DNA of 64,000 nt from Chromohalobacter marismortui (lineage in GTDB: Bacteria; Pseudomonadota; Gammaproteobacteria; Pseudomonadales; Halomonadaceae). The DNA is taken from NCBI RefSeq assembly GCF_004364315.1, contig NZ_SOBR01000002.1, forward strand, positions 558,001 to 622,000. Reading direction: 5' to 3'. The translations under genes were made by a program, and so were the position numbers. The notes beneath the pieces are model-generated. The model was given only the letters and a program-made list of their open reading frames with translations. It was not told the origin of the DNA and made no database searches. Positions 53,883 through 62,597 of the stretch are shown here, piece after piece; within the stretch, counting starts at the first letter, position 1, and the number at the start of each line of letters is the position of its first letter.

Positions 53883-53910
53883 GTGCACTGTCGGTAAACA
53901 CAGTTCGCAC
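53883..53910. promoter_or_regulatory. Dyad in the promoter region of the NRPS operon
   Basis: GTGC-ACTGT, eight bases, ACAGT-TC-GCAC forms a nested dyad about 98 bases before the first gene of the operon. It contains T-N11-A spacings as used by LysR regulators. A TATCCTATCATT stretch further on could be the -10 region. Candidate LysR site. Confidence 0.5.
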
Positions 53911-54007
53911 TCAAATATATCTATCCTATCATTTCTCAGTCTAGTAACGTCTTGTAACGCAGCAATACGCTGTTTTTCCATAGTCGAACACAAGGTAAGA
54001 GACAGAC

Positions 54008-54694
54008 ATGAGCATTATCCAGGTTGCAGGAATCATCGACGCCAAAGAAGCTGACATGCTGATCAATGAAGGTGTGGATTGGCTAGGTTTTCCGCTACGT
54101 CTTCCTTCAGGGCGTGACGATATCAGCGAATCTGAAGCTACCTCTATTTTACAGTCATTGCCTAAACCACACAGGGGCGTTCTGATTAGCTATATGACTG
54201 AGGCTGACGAAGTATCCCGCTTCTGTGACCAGCTCTGTCTGGATGCTGTACAGCTGCATGGCGATATTTCCATGAAGGAGTTAGCCAAGCTGCGTGAGGC
54301 CCGCCCGGACCTTTATTTGCTCAAAAGCCTCGTTGTTCGCTCAGATAACATGAACGGTCTCCTCCAGCTTATTGATGACAGCTCCGAATGGGTAGACATG
54401 TATATAACTGATACTTTCGACCCTATAACCGGGGCTAAAGGTGCCACTGGTATTACACATGACTGGTCAGTGAGCAAGGAATTGGTACGTCATTCTGAGC
54501 GCCCATTAATGATGGCTGGTGGTCTTTCTCCCGAAAATATTGGTGAGGCTATACGAGAGGTTCAGCCTGCTGCCATCGACGCACACTCGCTATTGGAAGG
54601 GCCTGACGGGCGCAAGGACCGAAACAAGATCCGCCGCTTCGTTTCAGAGGCACGTGCAGCTTTTGATGAAATTGGTGCAACAACCCTAGTGTAA
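54008..54694 (+). CDS. TrpF-like (phosphoribosylanthranilate isomerase family) protein
   Basis: A 228-residue (beta-alpha)8-barrel of the TrpF family. Conserved parts are 'LDAVQLHGDIS', the general-acid Asp region and phosphate loop in 'ITDTFDPITGAKGATGITHDW', and 'PLMMAGGLSPENIGEAI'. In TrpF the N-terminal motif is K-I-C-G-L/I with Cys as general base; here it is 'IQVAGI', so the catalytic Cys is replaced by Ala. It is therefore unlikely to be the housekeeping tryptophan enzyme. It opens an operon with a phosphoribosyltransferase homologue 13 bases downstream, suggesting a role on a phosphoribosylated amine. Function unknown. Confidence 0.8.
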   Translation: MSIIQVAGIIDAKEADMLINEGVDWLGFPLRLPSGRDDISESEATSILQSLPKPHRGVLISYMTEADEVSRFCDQLCLDAVQLHGDISMKELAKLREARPDLYLLKSLVVRSDNMNGLLQLIDDSSEWVDMYITDTFDPITGAKGATGITHDWSVSKELVRHSERPLMMAGGLSPENIGEAIREVQPAAIDAHSLLEGPDGRKDRNKIRRFVSEARAAFDEIGATTLV

Positions 54695-54707
54695 CGGAGG
54701 CTTAATC

Positions 54708-55370
54708 ATGCCAGTTCATGTTTTGAACCAGACTAAGTCCTTAAAAGCCATACATTCGGTGATACGCCACCGTGATACCAGTCATTCACTGTTTGTCTTC
54801 CAGGCGAATCGGCTGATTCGTTTGATATTGGAAAAATGTTTTGAGCTTTTACCCTATCGGCCTTACGAGGTAAGAACGCCTATCGGCGAACTGTACGAAG
54901 GACAACAATTTAGCAAGCCTCTTTGTGCTGTTTCTGTCGTTAGAGCGGGAGAGAGCATGGAATATGCCCTTTCATCGATTCTGGCGGGCTTTCCTATCGG
55001 GAAGATCTTAATCCAGCGGAATAAGGTGACAAAGCTTCCTCACCTCTACTACGCCGCTTTTCCTGAAGATATTGCTGATCGATATGTGCTTCTTTTGGAA
55101 CCCATGCTAGCCACAGGGGGATCGGCGATAATGGCTGTGCGTGAACTCCTTGAACGTGGCGTCCCAGAACATAACATCATTTTTGCGAACGTTCTTACCT
55201 CACCAGAAGGGTTAGCGAGACTCGAGTCAACCTATCCAAACCTGACTATCGTGACTTCTTCGGTCGAGAAACGACTGAACGAAGAGGCCTTTATGGTACC
55301 GGGCATTGGGGACTTTGGTGACAGGTACTTTGGCACAACGAGACAAGGGGCCGCTCATGGACAGGCATAA
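54708..55370 (+). CDS. Uracil phosphoribosyltransferase homologue, Fur1 type
   Basis: A 220-residue type I phosphoribosyltransferase. The PRPP loop reads 'LEPMLATGGSA', and 'VSVVRAGESME', 'GKILIQRNKVTKLPHLYY' and 'PGIGDFGDRYFGT' match yeast Fur1 and protozoan UPRTs better than ordinary bacterial Upp, which has RAGLGM and PGLGDAGDR. The first acidic residue of the PRPP loop is Glu instead of Asp. GGAGG precedes the ATG. It sits between the TrpF-like gene and an exporter in the NRPS operon. It may transfer phosphoribose to uracil or to a heterocycle made by the NRPS. Confidence 0.82.
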   Translation: MPVHVLNQTKSLKAIHSVIRHRDTSHSLFVFQANRLIRLILEKCFELLPYRPYEVRTPIGELYEGQQFSKPLCAVSVVRAGESMEYALSSILAGFPIGKILIQRNKVTKLPHLYYAAFPEDIADRYVLLLEPMLATGGSAIMAVRELLERGVPEHNIIFANVLTSPEGLARLESTYPNLTIVTSSVEKRLNEEAFMVPGIGDFGDRYFGTTRQGAAHGQA

Positions 55371-56256
55371 CATTGTCCTGAATATCTTTTTGACCTCATT
55401 GGTTCCTATTGTCTGGGGCAGCACATATCTGGTGACCACGGAGTTTTTGCCTCCCGATGCGCCTTTGCTAGCTGCGGTGCTTCGCGCGTTACCGGCCGGC
55501 CTCATCCTCATTGCTTTCGGGCGCCAGCTGCCGACAGGTGGCTGGTGGGTCCGGGCGGCACTGTTGGGCGTACTGAACATAGGAGCCTTCTTCTATTTTT
55601 TGTTCGTCGCAGCCTATCACCTCCCTGGAGGGGTAGCTGCACTGATCATGTCCATCCAGCCAATCATTGTACTGCTTTATGGAGTAGTACTGTTTGGCAA
55701 CGCCATTACTGCCACGCAGGTACTGGCCTGTGTGCTGGCGGCAGTCGGTGTGGCTCTAGTGGTGCTCAGGCCTGAAGCTGAATTGAACGTCGTTGGCGTA
55801 ACAGCTGGCCTTGGGGGGGCATTGTCCATGGCGACGGGCATCGTCCTTACTAAGCGCTGGGGCCGTCCCGCCGGAACCAGCCTATTAACGTTCACAGGCT
55901 GGCAACTGGCCTTCGGAGGCGCCGCATTACTGCCGATCGCCCTCGTCTATGAAGGCCTCCCTCCGGTCCTCACAGTACGTAACTGGCTGGGTCTGGGTTA
56001 CCTCGGGTTGTTTGGAGCTCTCGCCGCCTATGCGCTGTGGTTCCGTGGCATTGAGCGCCTGCCGGCTTTATCCGTGTCTTTCATCTCTCTCCTGAGCCCC
56101 CTCTCCGCGACATTGCTGGGGTACTGGTTCCTCAATGAGCAATTGAATTGGTTGCAATTGCTGGGAGGTGTCGGGGTGCTCGGTGCGGTATTCCTCGCGC
56201 AGCCCAATATAAACCTTTTTGCCCGTTTTCAACGTCCGAGGCACGGAGAGGCCTGA
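55357..56256 (+). CDS. EamA/DMT-family exporter of the NRPS operon
   Basis: A 299-residue membrane protein with about ten hydrophobic helices in two EamA repeats ('VPIVWGSTYLVTTEFLPPDAPLLAAVLRALPAG', 'GALAAYALWFRGIERLPALSVSFISLLSPLSATLLGYWFLNEQ' regions). It starts at 55357 inside the last 14 bases of the phosphoribosyltransferase gene, so the two are translationally coupled. It probably exports the pathway product or a toxic precursor. Confidence 0.88.
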   Translation: MDRHNIVLNIFLTSLVPIVWGSTYLVTTEFLPPDAPLLAAVLRALPAGLILIAFGRQLPTGGWWVRAALLGVLNIGAFFYFLFVAAYHLPGGVAALIMSIQPIIVLLYGVVLFGNAITATQVLACVLAAVGVALVVLRPEAELNVVGVTAGLGGALSMATGIVLTKRWGRPAGTSLLTFTGWQLAFGGAALLPIALVYEGLPPVLTVRNWLGLGYLGLFGALAAYALWFRGIERLPALSVSFISLLSPLSATLLGYWFLNEQLNWLQLLGGVGVLGAVFLAQPNINLFARFQRPRHGEA

Positions 56257-56301
56257 ACCCCATCTGCCCACGTCTTTAAACCGATCAGCAAGGGTATTCC
56301 T

Positions 56302-59300
56302 ATGGCTTTGAACACGCAGCTTCCTTCCCATGACATTCCTACAACCTTGGACACGCTTTCCGGCATGCTTGCCTGGCAGGCCCGTACAAGGCCGGACGCG
56401 CCAGCGGTGATCTCTGACGATACCCAGGTAAGCATGGCCGATCTCGCTTCGACCGCGGGCAGTATTGCCAAGGGGATTCTCTCTAGCGCGCCAGGCGTCA
56501 GCGAGTGTCTGGGTCTCTATGCCGATCCTTCGCCGGAAATGATCTCTGGTCTCTGGGGTATTCTCTGGGCCAGCCGTGCCTATCTTCCGCTGGCCGTTGA
56601 ATACCCTGAGGAACGTATTCGTTACATCGTCGAGCACAGCGGTAGCAACACCATCCTCACCCAGGCGCATCTAAAAGCCCAGCTACAAAGGATGGTGCCG
56701 CACACTACCCAGGTACTGGTGCTCGAAGAACTCCTGCGAGAACCAGCGAGTGAGGCTGCGACATGCACTTTGGAGGACCTTGGCTACGTAATTTACACGT
56801 CCGGAAGTACAGGTAAGCCGAAAGGTGTCATGATCAGCCAAGAGGCAGTGGTCAACCAGTTGCGTTGGCTGTCCCGTCAAGCTTACCTAAGACCTGGCGT
56901 CAGAATCCTGCAAAAAACACCGGTCAGCTTCGATGCTGCACAGTGGGAATTACTCGCGCCAGCCGTCGGTGCAGCGGTGGTGTCAGGCCGACCAGGTATG
57001 TTCCGTGACGCGCATGCCATCATCTCCAGTATCCAGCGTCACAGTGTGACCAATCTCCAATGCGTTCCCACCCTGCTCAGTGCGCTTGTCGAAGACGAGA
57101 CATTCTTGAGCTGTACAAGCCTCTCGACACTGTTTTCCGGTGGCGAAGCACTTTCTCAGAAGCTCGCACGCAAGGTGCTCACCTCGATGCCTCACGTCGA
57201 TCTTGTCAATCTGTATGGACCGACGGAATGCACGATCAATGCGACATCGCATCATGTCTGTGTAGATGAATTAACCGACCTGTCCTGCGCGGTATCAATC
57301 GGCACACCCGTCGATGGGGTAACTTGCCATATCCTGGATTCGCAGATGAATCACGTTCCCGACGGAGAGGAAGGTGAGCTCTATCTTGGCGGGATTCAGC
57401 TAGCCAAAGGGTATCGCAACAGTACCGAACTAACCCGGGAACGCTTTGTTTTTCTACCCGGGGCTCCACAGCAACGTTTGTACCGGACGGGGGATATCTG
57501 TTCCCGGCAAGCCGACGGCACCCTACGCTTTGCTGGGCGTTCTGATCATCAGGTAAAGCTGCGGGGTTATCGCGTTGAACTTGAGGAAATCATCGTAGCA
57601 ATCGAAGCTCATCTCTGGGTCCGCCATGCGTCGGTGGTGGTCCTTGAAGACGAGCGAACCAAGGGGCAATCGCTGACGGCTTGCATCGAGCTGAACGATA
57701 AAGAAGCTGCATTGATGGACCAAGGGGTCGCCGGCAGTCACCACCAATCCAAGGCGAACAAACTTCAGGTGAAGGCTCAGCTGGCCAACCCGGGCCTTCG
57801 TGATGATCTTTCTCTCGCCTCATCAGCGGTTACATCGCTGCCCGGCTCACAGCCCTTCGACGAGCAACGACGGAAGGTCTTCGCCCGGAAAACCTATCGT
57901 TTCTATGACGGCGGCATCACGACCCGAGACGAGCTGGCAGAGTTGATCAGCGACTGGCAACGCCAGATGGCGAGCCCCAAGGACATGCAGCTACCCCGTG
58001 AATGGGATATCGTCCTGTTGAGCGACCTGCTTCGTTGGTTCGGCAGCTTCCAGAGTGAAGCCCGACTTCTCCCCAAATATGCCTATGCATCCCCGGGAGC
58101 GCTATACGCAACTCAGCTCTACGTAGAGTGTGCCGGCATCCCAGATGTTGAGGATGGAATCCACTACTATCATCCCTTACGACACACCCTGATTCGTGTG
58201 GCCAGCCCTTTCTCGGCCATTCAGGAAGACGGGCCTCGTCAGCTACGTTTCCACTTCGCGGGCAAGCGAAAGGCCATAGAGCCGGTCTACAAGAACAACA
58301 TTAGAGAAGTCCTGGAGATCGAAACGGGACACATGCTGGGACTGCTCGATGAAGTACTGATCAAGGATGGTCACAGTGTTACGCCCGCGCCTCGCCATGA
58401 ATATCTGTTAGCGCACCTTGGTCTCCAACGTGACGACTTTGACCTTGGAAGTTTTGCCTGTGTCCCAGCAGGACGAGGTTGGAGGCCGAATGTCGAGTTA
58501 TATGTCCAGTCGACGGGCCTTGGGACAGAGGGCCTAGAGCCCGGGACCTGGAAGATCATGAGAAACAAGCGGAAGCTGATTTCGAACAATGCCATTGCGT
58601 CACGAGACGTCATCGCAATCAACCAGCAAGTTTTCAATCGCTCAAGCGTCGGCCTATCGATCCTGAGCCGCGAACAGGATGCGTCATTAGGCTATGTGGC
58701 GCTGGGCTATGCACTGCACAAGTTCCAGCGTAATGAGCACGGCTTTGGCTTCATGTCATCGGGCTACAGTTCTAAATCGGGCAACCCATTACCCGCTGCT
58801 CGCCGATTTGACGGGATTCTTCACGAAGCGGGCATCGAATCTGGCCCGATGTACTTCTTCATAGGCGGCAAGGTCAGCGAGGCACAGCGGCTTAGCGAAG
58901 GCATGCATGAAGACAGCGTTCACATGCAAGGCCCCGCAGAGATGATCCGCGATGAACTGGCGAGAAGCCTCCCTGATTATATGATACCCGACAGAGTTCT
59001 CGTCTTTGACAGGCTCCCCCTCTCGGCCAACGGGAAAGTCGATCACAAAGCAGTCGCCGCCTCGGATCAGTTACGCGAGGCCGTCGCTGCTAAACCCTAT
59101 AAGGAGCCTGATTCACCGACCGAGCGCTGGCTAGCAACCCTTTGGTCCGACTTGTTGGATTTTGATCCCGTTTCGCGTGAGGACGAGTTCTTCCTGTCGG
59201 GTGGCAATTCCCTGGTTGCGATATCGATGCTTGCCTCGATCAATAAGCATTTCGGTCTGAACCTCCCCGCCCAGGTGGTTTTCGAGTGCCCGAAGCTAAG

Positions 59301-60204
59301 TGAACTAGCGACTCGCATTGATGAGGGTATGGCCACCCCATCTTCGCGCCTGATTCCGCTGAACGATAAAACAGACGCCTACCCCATATTCTGCTGGCCT
59401 GGGTTGGGCGGGTATCCGATGAACCTTCGCCCACTGGCCCAAACTCAGGCCCGTCCATTCATCGGTATCCAGTGTTATGGACTCAATGAGGGTGAGACAC
59501 CTTACTCAACGATCGCAGAGATGGCCCGGGCGGATGTCGAGGAAATCCAGCATAAGCAGCCGAGCGGTCCCATAACGCTATGGGGGTATTCTTTCGGCGC
59601 CCGGCTGGCATTCGAGGCTGCTTGGCAGCTGGAACAAGCAGGCAGACAAATTGACCACCTGGTCCTGATCTGCCCAGGGAACCCTCATGTTGATACCGGG
59701 GTGGTGACAGAACAACGTGATGCGAATCTGAGCAATCTGGGCTTCGCTGCGATTCTCCTATCTGTCTTCTTTGGCAAGGTCGACATCGAAGAGACCAAGC
59801 GCTGTATGGCTCAGTGTGCCAACCTTGAGGCCTTCATCCGTTACGTGCACACACGACGCCCTGAAGTAGGCGTAGATACCGTGAGGCGCATTACCCAGCT
59901 CGTCTGTGAGACCTATGAGTTTGAGTATAACTTCGCTGAACTCAAAGTCCACCGGGTGTCGGCACCCATCGATATCGTGAAAGCCCAAGGGGACGACTAC
60001 TCGTTTCTGGAAAATGCCAGCAGTTATGCCGCGGCGGCCCCGCGCGTCCTGTATTCGGCAAGCGACCATTACCAAATCCTTCGAGATGGCCCTGTTCGTG
60101 AGCTTGCCGGCATGCTCACCCGCGCAGGCCAACCCCCGCAGGGTTTCGAGGAAACCTCCACAACCTCGGCTTCACAGCGGGAGGTAAGCCATGCCGCACA
60201 TTGA
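56302..60204 (+). CDS. indC: Indigoidine-synthetase-type NRPS (A-Ox-A-T-TE)
   Basis: A 1300-residue single-module NRPS. Adenylation motifs: 'YTSGSTGKPKG' at about 163-173, 'NLYGPTE' at about 303, 'YRTGD' at about 394, 'RSDHQVKLRGYRVE' at about 413. An FMN oxidase (SagB-type nitroreductase) domain of about 330 residues is inserted before A9-A10 ('LPDYMIPD...SANGK', about 890-912). The carrier domain has the phosphopantetheine Ser970 in 'GGNS'; the thioesterase has Ser1097 in 'GYSFG' and His1256. Length and layout equal BpsA/IndC, which cyclise and oxidise glutamine to the indigoidine monomer. The pocket residues read D-A-W-Q-F-G-L-I-N, as in glutamine-activating IndC enzymes. Needs a phosphopantetheinyl transferase, not in the window. 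Confidence 0.92.
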   Translation: MALNTQLPSHDIPTTLDTLSGMLAWQARTRPDAPAVISDDTQVSMADLASTAGSIAKGILSSAPGVSECLGLYADPSPEMISGLWGILWASRAYLPLAVEYPEERIRYIVEHSGSNTILTQAHLKAQLQRMVPHTTQVLVLEELLREPASEAATCTLEDLGYVIYTSGSTGKPKGVMISQEAVVNQLRWLSRQAYLRPGVRILQKTPVSFDAAQWELLAPAVGAAVVSGRPGMFRDAHAIISSIQRHSVTNLQCVPTLLSALVEDETFLSCTSLSTLFSGGEALSQKLARKVLTSMPHVDLVNLYGPTECTINATSHHVCVDELTDLSCAVSIGTPVDGVTCHILDSQMNHVPDGEEGELYLGGIQLAKGYRNSTELTRERFVFLPGAPQQRLYRTGDICSRQADGTLRFAGRSDHQVKLRGYRVELEEIIVAIEAHLWVRHASVVVLEDERTKGQSLTACIELNDKEAALMDQGVAGSHHQSKANKLQVKAQLANPGLRDDLSLASSAVTSLPGSQPFDEQRRKVFARKTYRFYDGGITTRDELAELISDWQRQMASPKDMQLPREWDIVLLSDLLRWFGSFQSEARLLPKYAYASPGALYATQLYVECAGIPDVEDGIHYYHPLRHTLIRVASPFSAIQEDGPRQLRFHFAGKRKAIEPVYKNNIREVLEIETGHMLGLLDEVLIKDGHSVTPAPRHEYLLAHLGLQRDDFDLGSFACVPAGRGWRPNVELYVQSTGLGTEGLEPGTWKIMRNKRKLISNNAIASRDVIAINQQVFNRSSVGLSILSREQDASLGYVALGYALHKFQRNEHGFGFMSSGYSSKSGNPLPAARRFDGILHEAGIESGPMYFFIGGKVSEAQRLSEGMHEDSVHMQGPAEMIRDELARSLPDYMIPDRVLVFDRLPLSANGKVDHKAVAASDQLREAVAAKPYKEPDSPTERWLATLWSDLLDFDPVSREDEFFLSGGNSLVAISMLASINKHFGLNLPAQVVFECPKLSELATRIDEGMATPSSRLIPLNDKTDAYPIFCWPGLGGYPMNLRPLAQTQARPFIGIQCYGLNEGETPYSTIAEMARADVEEIQHKQPSGPITLWGYSFGARLAFEAAWQLEQAGRQIDHLVLICPGNPHVDTGVVTEQRDANLSNLGFAAILLSVFFGKVDIEETKRCMAQCANLEAFIRYVHTRRPEVGVDTVRRITQLVCETYEFEYNFAELKVHRVSAPIDIVKAQGDDYSFLENASSYAAAAPRVLYSASDHYQILRDGPVRELAGMLTRAGQPPQGFEETSTTSASQREVSHAAH

Positions 60205-60427
60205 ACTGAGCCACTTCCCGGTCGAGCTCACTCACGCAGAAAAAGAGGCCTTGGCCAAAGATCTAACACGGGTGGTGTGCGACAGGCTTAAAACACCCTC
60301 GTCCGTAGTGTCGATTGCCCTGGAGCCAGTCACGCCCGAGCAGTGGCATGACCGAGTGATCGCTCCGAGGCTGCTACCTGCCGGGAGTCGGCTTATCAAG
60401 AAACCGAACTACCCCATTAAGGAATGA
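60191..60427 (+). CDS. 4-oxalocrotonate-tautomerase-like small enzyme
   Basis: A 78-residue tautomerase-superfamily protein. After Met removal it starts with Pro, the catalytic base of 4-OT enzymes ('[29 protein letters not shown]' is the typical first half). It overlaps the NRPS gene by 14 bases and the next gene by four, so it is tightly built into the operon. It could tautomerise the keto/enol aminopyridinedione released by the NRPS. Substrate not known. Confidence 0.8.
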   Translation: MPHIELSHFPVELTHAEKEALAKDLTRVVCDRLKTPSSVVSIALEPVTPEQWHDRVIAPRLLPAGSRLIKKPNYPIKE

Positions 60428-61374
60428 ACATGCGTTACGTGACCACACATGGCGATATCCCATTAACGTTCAATGAAGAAGTCGCTGACGCGCTGGCCGG
60501 TAATCGTCCTGTCGTGGCGTTGGAATCCAACGTCATTACCCACGGTTTGCGATATCCACTGAACATAGAGACGGCCCTGGCCGTGGAGAATGCGGTTAGA
60601 CGGGGTGGGGCTGTTCCAGCAACGATTTTCATCGATGAAGGTAAGATCCTGGTAGGGTCTGATCAGGATCGGATTGAACGATTCGCTTCCCTTGAGTCCG
60701 TGCCGAAGGTATCAAGCCGCGACCTGCCTGTCGCGCTTGCTAAAGGCGGGCCCGGTGCTACCACGGTCGCCTCTTCCCTGGTCTGTGCGGAACTGGCGGG
60801 GGTCGAAGTGTTTTCCTCAGCGGGCATCGGCGGTGTGCACCGCGGCGCAGAACGCAGCATGGATATCTCAGCAGATCTGGTGCAGTTCACGCGCTCGCGT
60901 GTCGCCGTGGTCTGTGCCGGCGCCAAAAGCATACTGGACCTGGAGTTAACGCTTGAGTTTCTCGAAACACATTGCGTGCCGTTGCTCTCTTACCGCTCGG
61001 ATGATTTCCCCGCTTTCTTTTGCGACAGCAGTGGCTTGCGTAGCCCCAACCGTATAGATGACCTACCCACCCTAGCCCGTGCAATCCTGGCTCATTGGGC
61101 CAGCGGCGCCCCGGGTGGCCCCGTCATCACGACACCACCTCGCCCCGAGGATGCACTGCCTCGCGCCGAGGTCGAAAGCGTTATCACCGATGCACTTCAG
61201 CGTGCTGAAACTGAGCAGATTTCCGGCAATGGCCTGACGAAGTTCCTGATGCGTGCCATTGAGCAGGCAACAGAAGGACGCTCTGCCCAGGCCAATGCCG
61301 CCGTGCTGGTTAGTACGGCTGAGCTTGCCGGCGAAGTCGCCGCCTCACTACAACGCGAATCTACCTTTGTTTAA
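60424..61374 (+). CDS. indA: Pseudouridine-5'-phosphate glycosidase family protein (IndA-like)
   Basis: A 316-residue PsuG-family enzyme. PsuG reversibly makes and breaks the C-C bond between uracil and ribose 5-phosphate. Conserved residues are seen in '[12 protein letters not shown]' (Glu of E. coli E31; the following Thr is Asn here), '[19 protein letters not shown]', the Schiff-base Lys168 in 'AGAKSILDL', and Asn in 'QANAAV'. PsuG-like IndA proteins accompany indigoidine synthetases, and one makes the C-nucleoside minimycin from the same heterocycle. Either housekeeping-like pseudouridine breakdown or a tailoring step is possible; the operon favours tailoring. Confidence 0.88.
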   Translation: MNMRYVTTHGDIPLTFNEEVADALAGNRPVVALESNVITHGLRYPLNIETALAVENAVRRGGAVPATIFIDEGKILVGSDQDRIERFASLESVPKVSSRDLPVALAKGGPGATTVASSLVCAELAGVEVFSSAGIGGVHRGAERSMDISADLVQFTRSRVAVVCAGAKSILDLELTLEFLETHCVPLLSYRSDDFPAFFCDSSGLRSPNRIDDLPTLARAILAHWASGAPGGPVITTPPRPEDALPRAEVESVITDALQRAETEQISGNGLTKFLMRAIEQATEGRSAQANAAVLVSTAELAGEVAASLQRESTFV

Positions 61375-61383
61375 GGATCCAAG

Positions 61384-62478
61384 ATGACCCGTTCAATCGC
61401 TTTCACCCCGGCACGCTTCGGTGCGATAGACGTTGCAAACCGATTTGTCATGGCTCCCATGTCACGCAATCGTGCCACACCCGAGGGCCTTGCAACGCCA
61501 TTGATGGCCGAATATTACGCCCAGAGGGCCACGGCAGGCTTGATCGTGACCGAGGGTGTACAGCCCAGCGCCGTAGGACAAGGGTTCATGAATACACCAG
61601 GCCTGCATAGTGAAGCGCAAATAACAGCGTGGCGTCAGGTGACCGAGGCCGTCCATGCCAAGGGAGGCAAGATTGTTGTTCAGCTGATGCACGCTGGACG
61701 CATTGGGCATCCCTCCCTCTACCCTGACCGACATGCTTCAATTGCGCCCTCAGCGATTGCTGCACAAGGACAGGCCTTCACTCCCGAAGGTCCCAAGGAT
61801 TACCCGACGCCTCGTGCCATGTCTGAGGCTGATATCAATCAGGCGATCGCTGAGCATGCCCAGGCTGCCCGAAATGCCATGGAGGCAGGCTTCGACGGCA
61901 TTGAGATCCATGCCGGTAATGGCTTTCTAATCCATCAATTCATGGCAGAAAACTGCAATCAGCGCACTGATGGCTATGGTCGCGGCATTAAGGGGCGTGT
62001 TCGCTTTGCCCTGGAGGTGATTGACGCTTGCGTTCAGGCCATCGGCGCCAGGCGTGTTGGGGTAAGAATTTCCCCATATAATCCTTTTAACGACATCATT
62101 GAAGGAAATACCCCAGAACTCTACAAGGCGCTCCTGGAGCGTATACCGGAGGACCTGGCTTACCTACATATTATGGAAGCCAATAACCGGCCGCAGACAG
62201 AGGCCATCAGGGCGATGTGGCGCGGTCCGCTCATCCTGAACCCGCATGCGGATGCCACCGCCTGGCCGGCCACTCCAAGCATACTAAAAACCCTCTTCGA
62301 TACGGACCTCGCCGACGGGGTCTGCTTCGGCGCCCTATTCCTGGCCAACCCAGACCTGGTCTCTCGGATTCGCCTGTCAGCTCCATTAAACAGCGTGGAT
62401 GAAACTACCTTCTATGGGGGAGGTGCCCGAGGCTATACCGACTACCCGACTCTGGAGCAGTGCGCATCCATTGCCTGA
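61384..62478 (+). CDS. Old yellow enzyme / alkene reductase homologue
   Basis: A 364-residue FMN-binding TIM-barrel protein like NemA. 'RFVMAPMSRNRA', 'GVQPSAVGQGFMNTPGLHSE' and 'KIVVQLMHAGRIGHP' are family segments. The substrate-binding His176 and Asn179 pair is present in 'IHAGNGFLIHQFM', but the usual proton-donor Tyr two residues after Asn is Phe181, and the later 'YGGS.ENR' motif is altered to 'YGRGIKGR'. It may still bind flavin but reduce or oxidise in a different way. It starts 9 bases after the indA-like gene. Confidence 0.88.
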   Translation: MTRSIAFTPARFGAIDVANRFVMAPMSRNRATPEGLATPLMAEYYAQRATAGLIVTEGVQPSAVGQGFMNTPGLHSEAQITAWRQVTEAVHAKGGKIVVQLMHAGRIGHPSLYPDRHASIAPSAIAAQGQAFTPEGPKDYPTPRAMSEADINQAIAEHAQAARNAMEAGFDGIEIHAGNGFLIHQFMAENCNQRTDGYGRGIKGRVRFALEVIDACVQAIGARRVGVRISPYNPFNDIIEGNTPELYKALLERIPEDLAYLHIMEANNRPQTEAIRAMWRGPLILNPHADATAWPATPSILKTLFDTDLADGVCFGALFLANPDLVSRIRLSAPLNSVDETTFYGGGARGYTDYPTLEQCASIA

Positions 62479-62597
62479 TCCCCAGTGCCTTCGGCGGCAT
62501 CGTCAAGACGCCGAAGAATGAACCGCAGCCGTGAACTAGGCGACCTGTCCCATAAACAGGCAGGTTGCCCTCGTGCAGCCGAAAAAGGATTAGGCTG

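Noticed and set aside
62479-62597. Inverted repeat CTTCGGCG / CGCCGAAG as a terminator
   Set aside because: It has no T run and the operon appears to continue into the next gene on the same strand; at most an internal hairpin.
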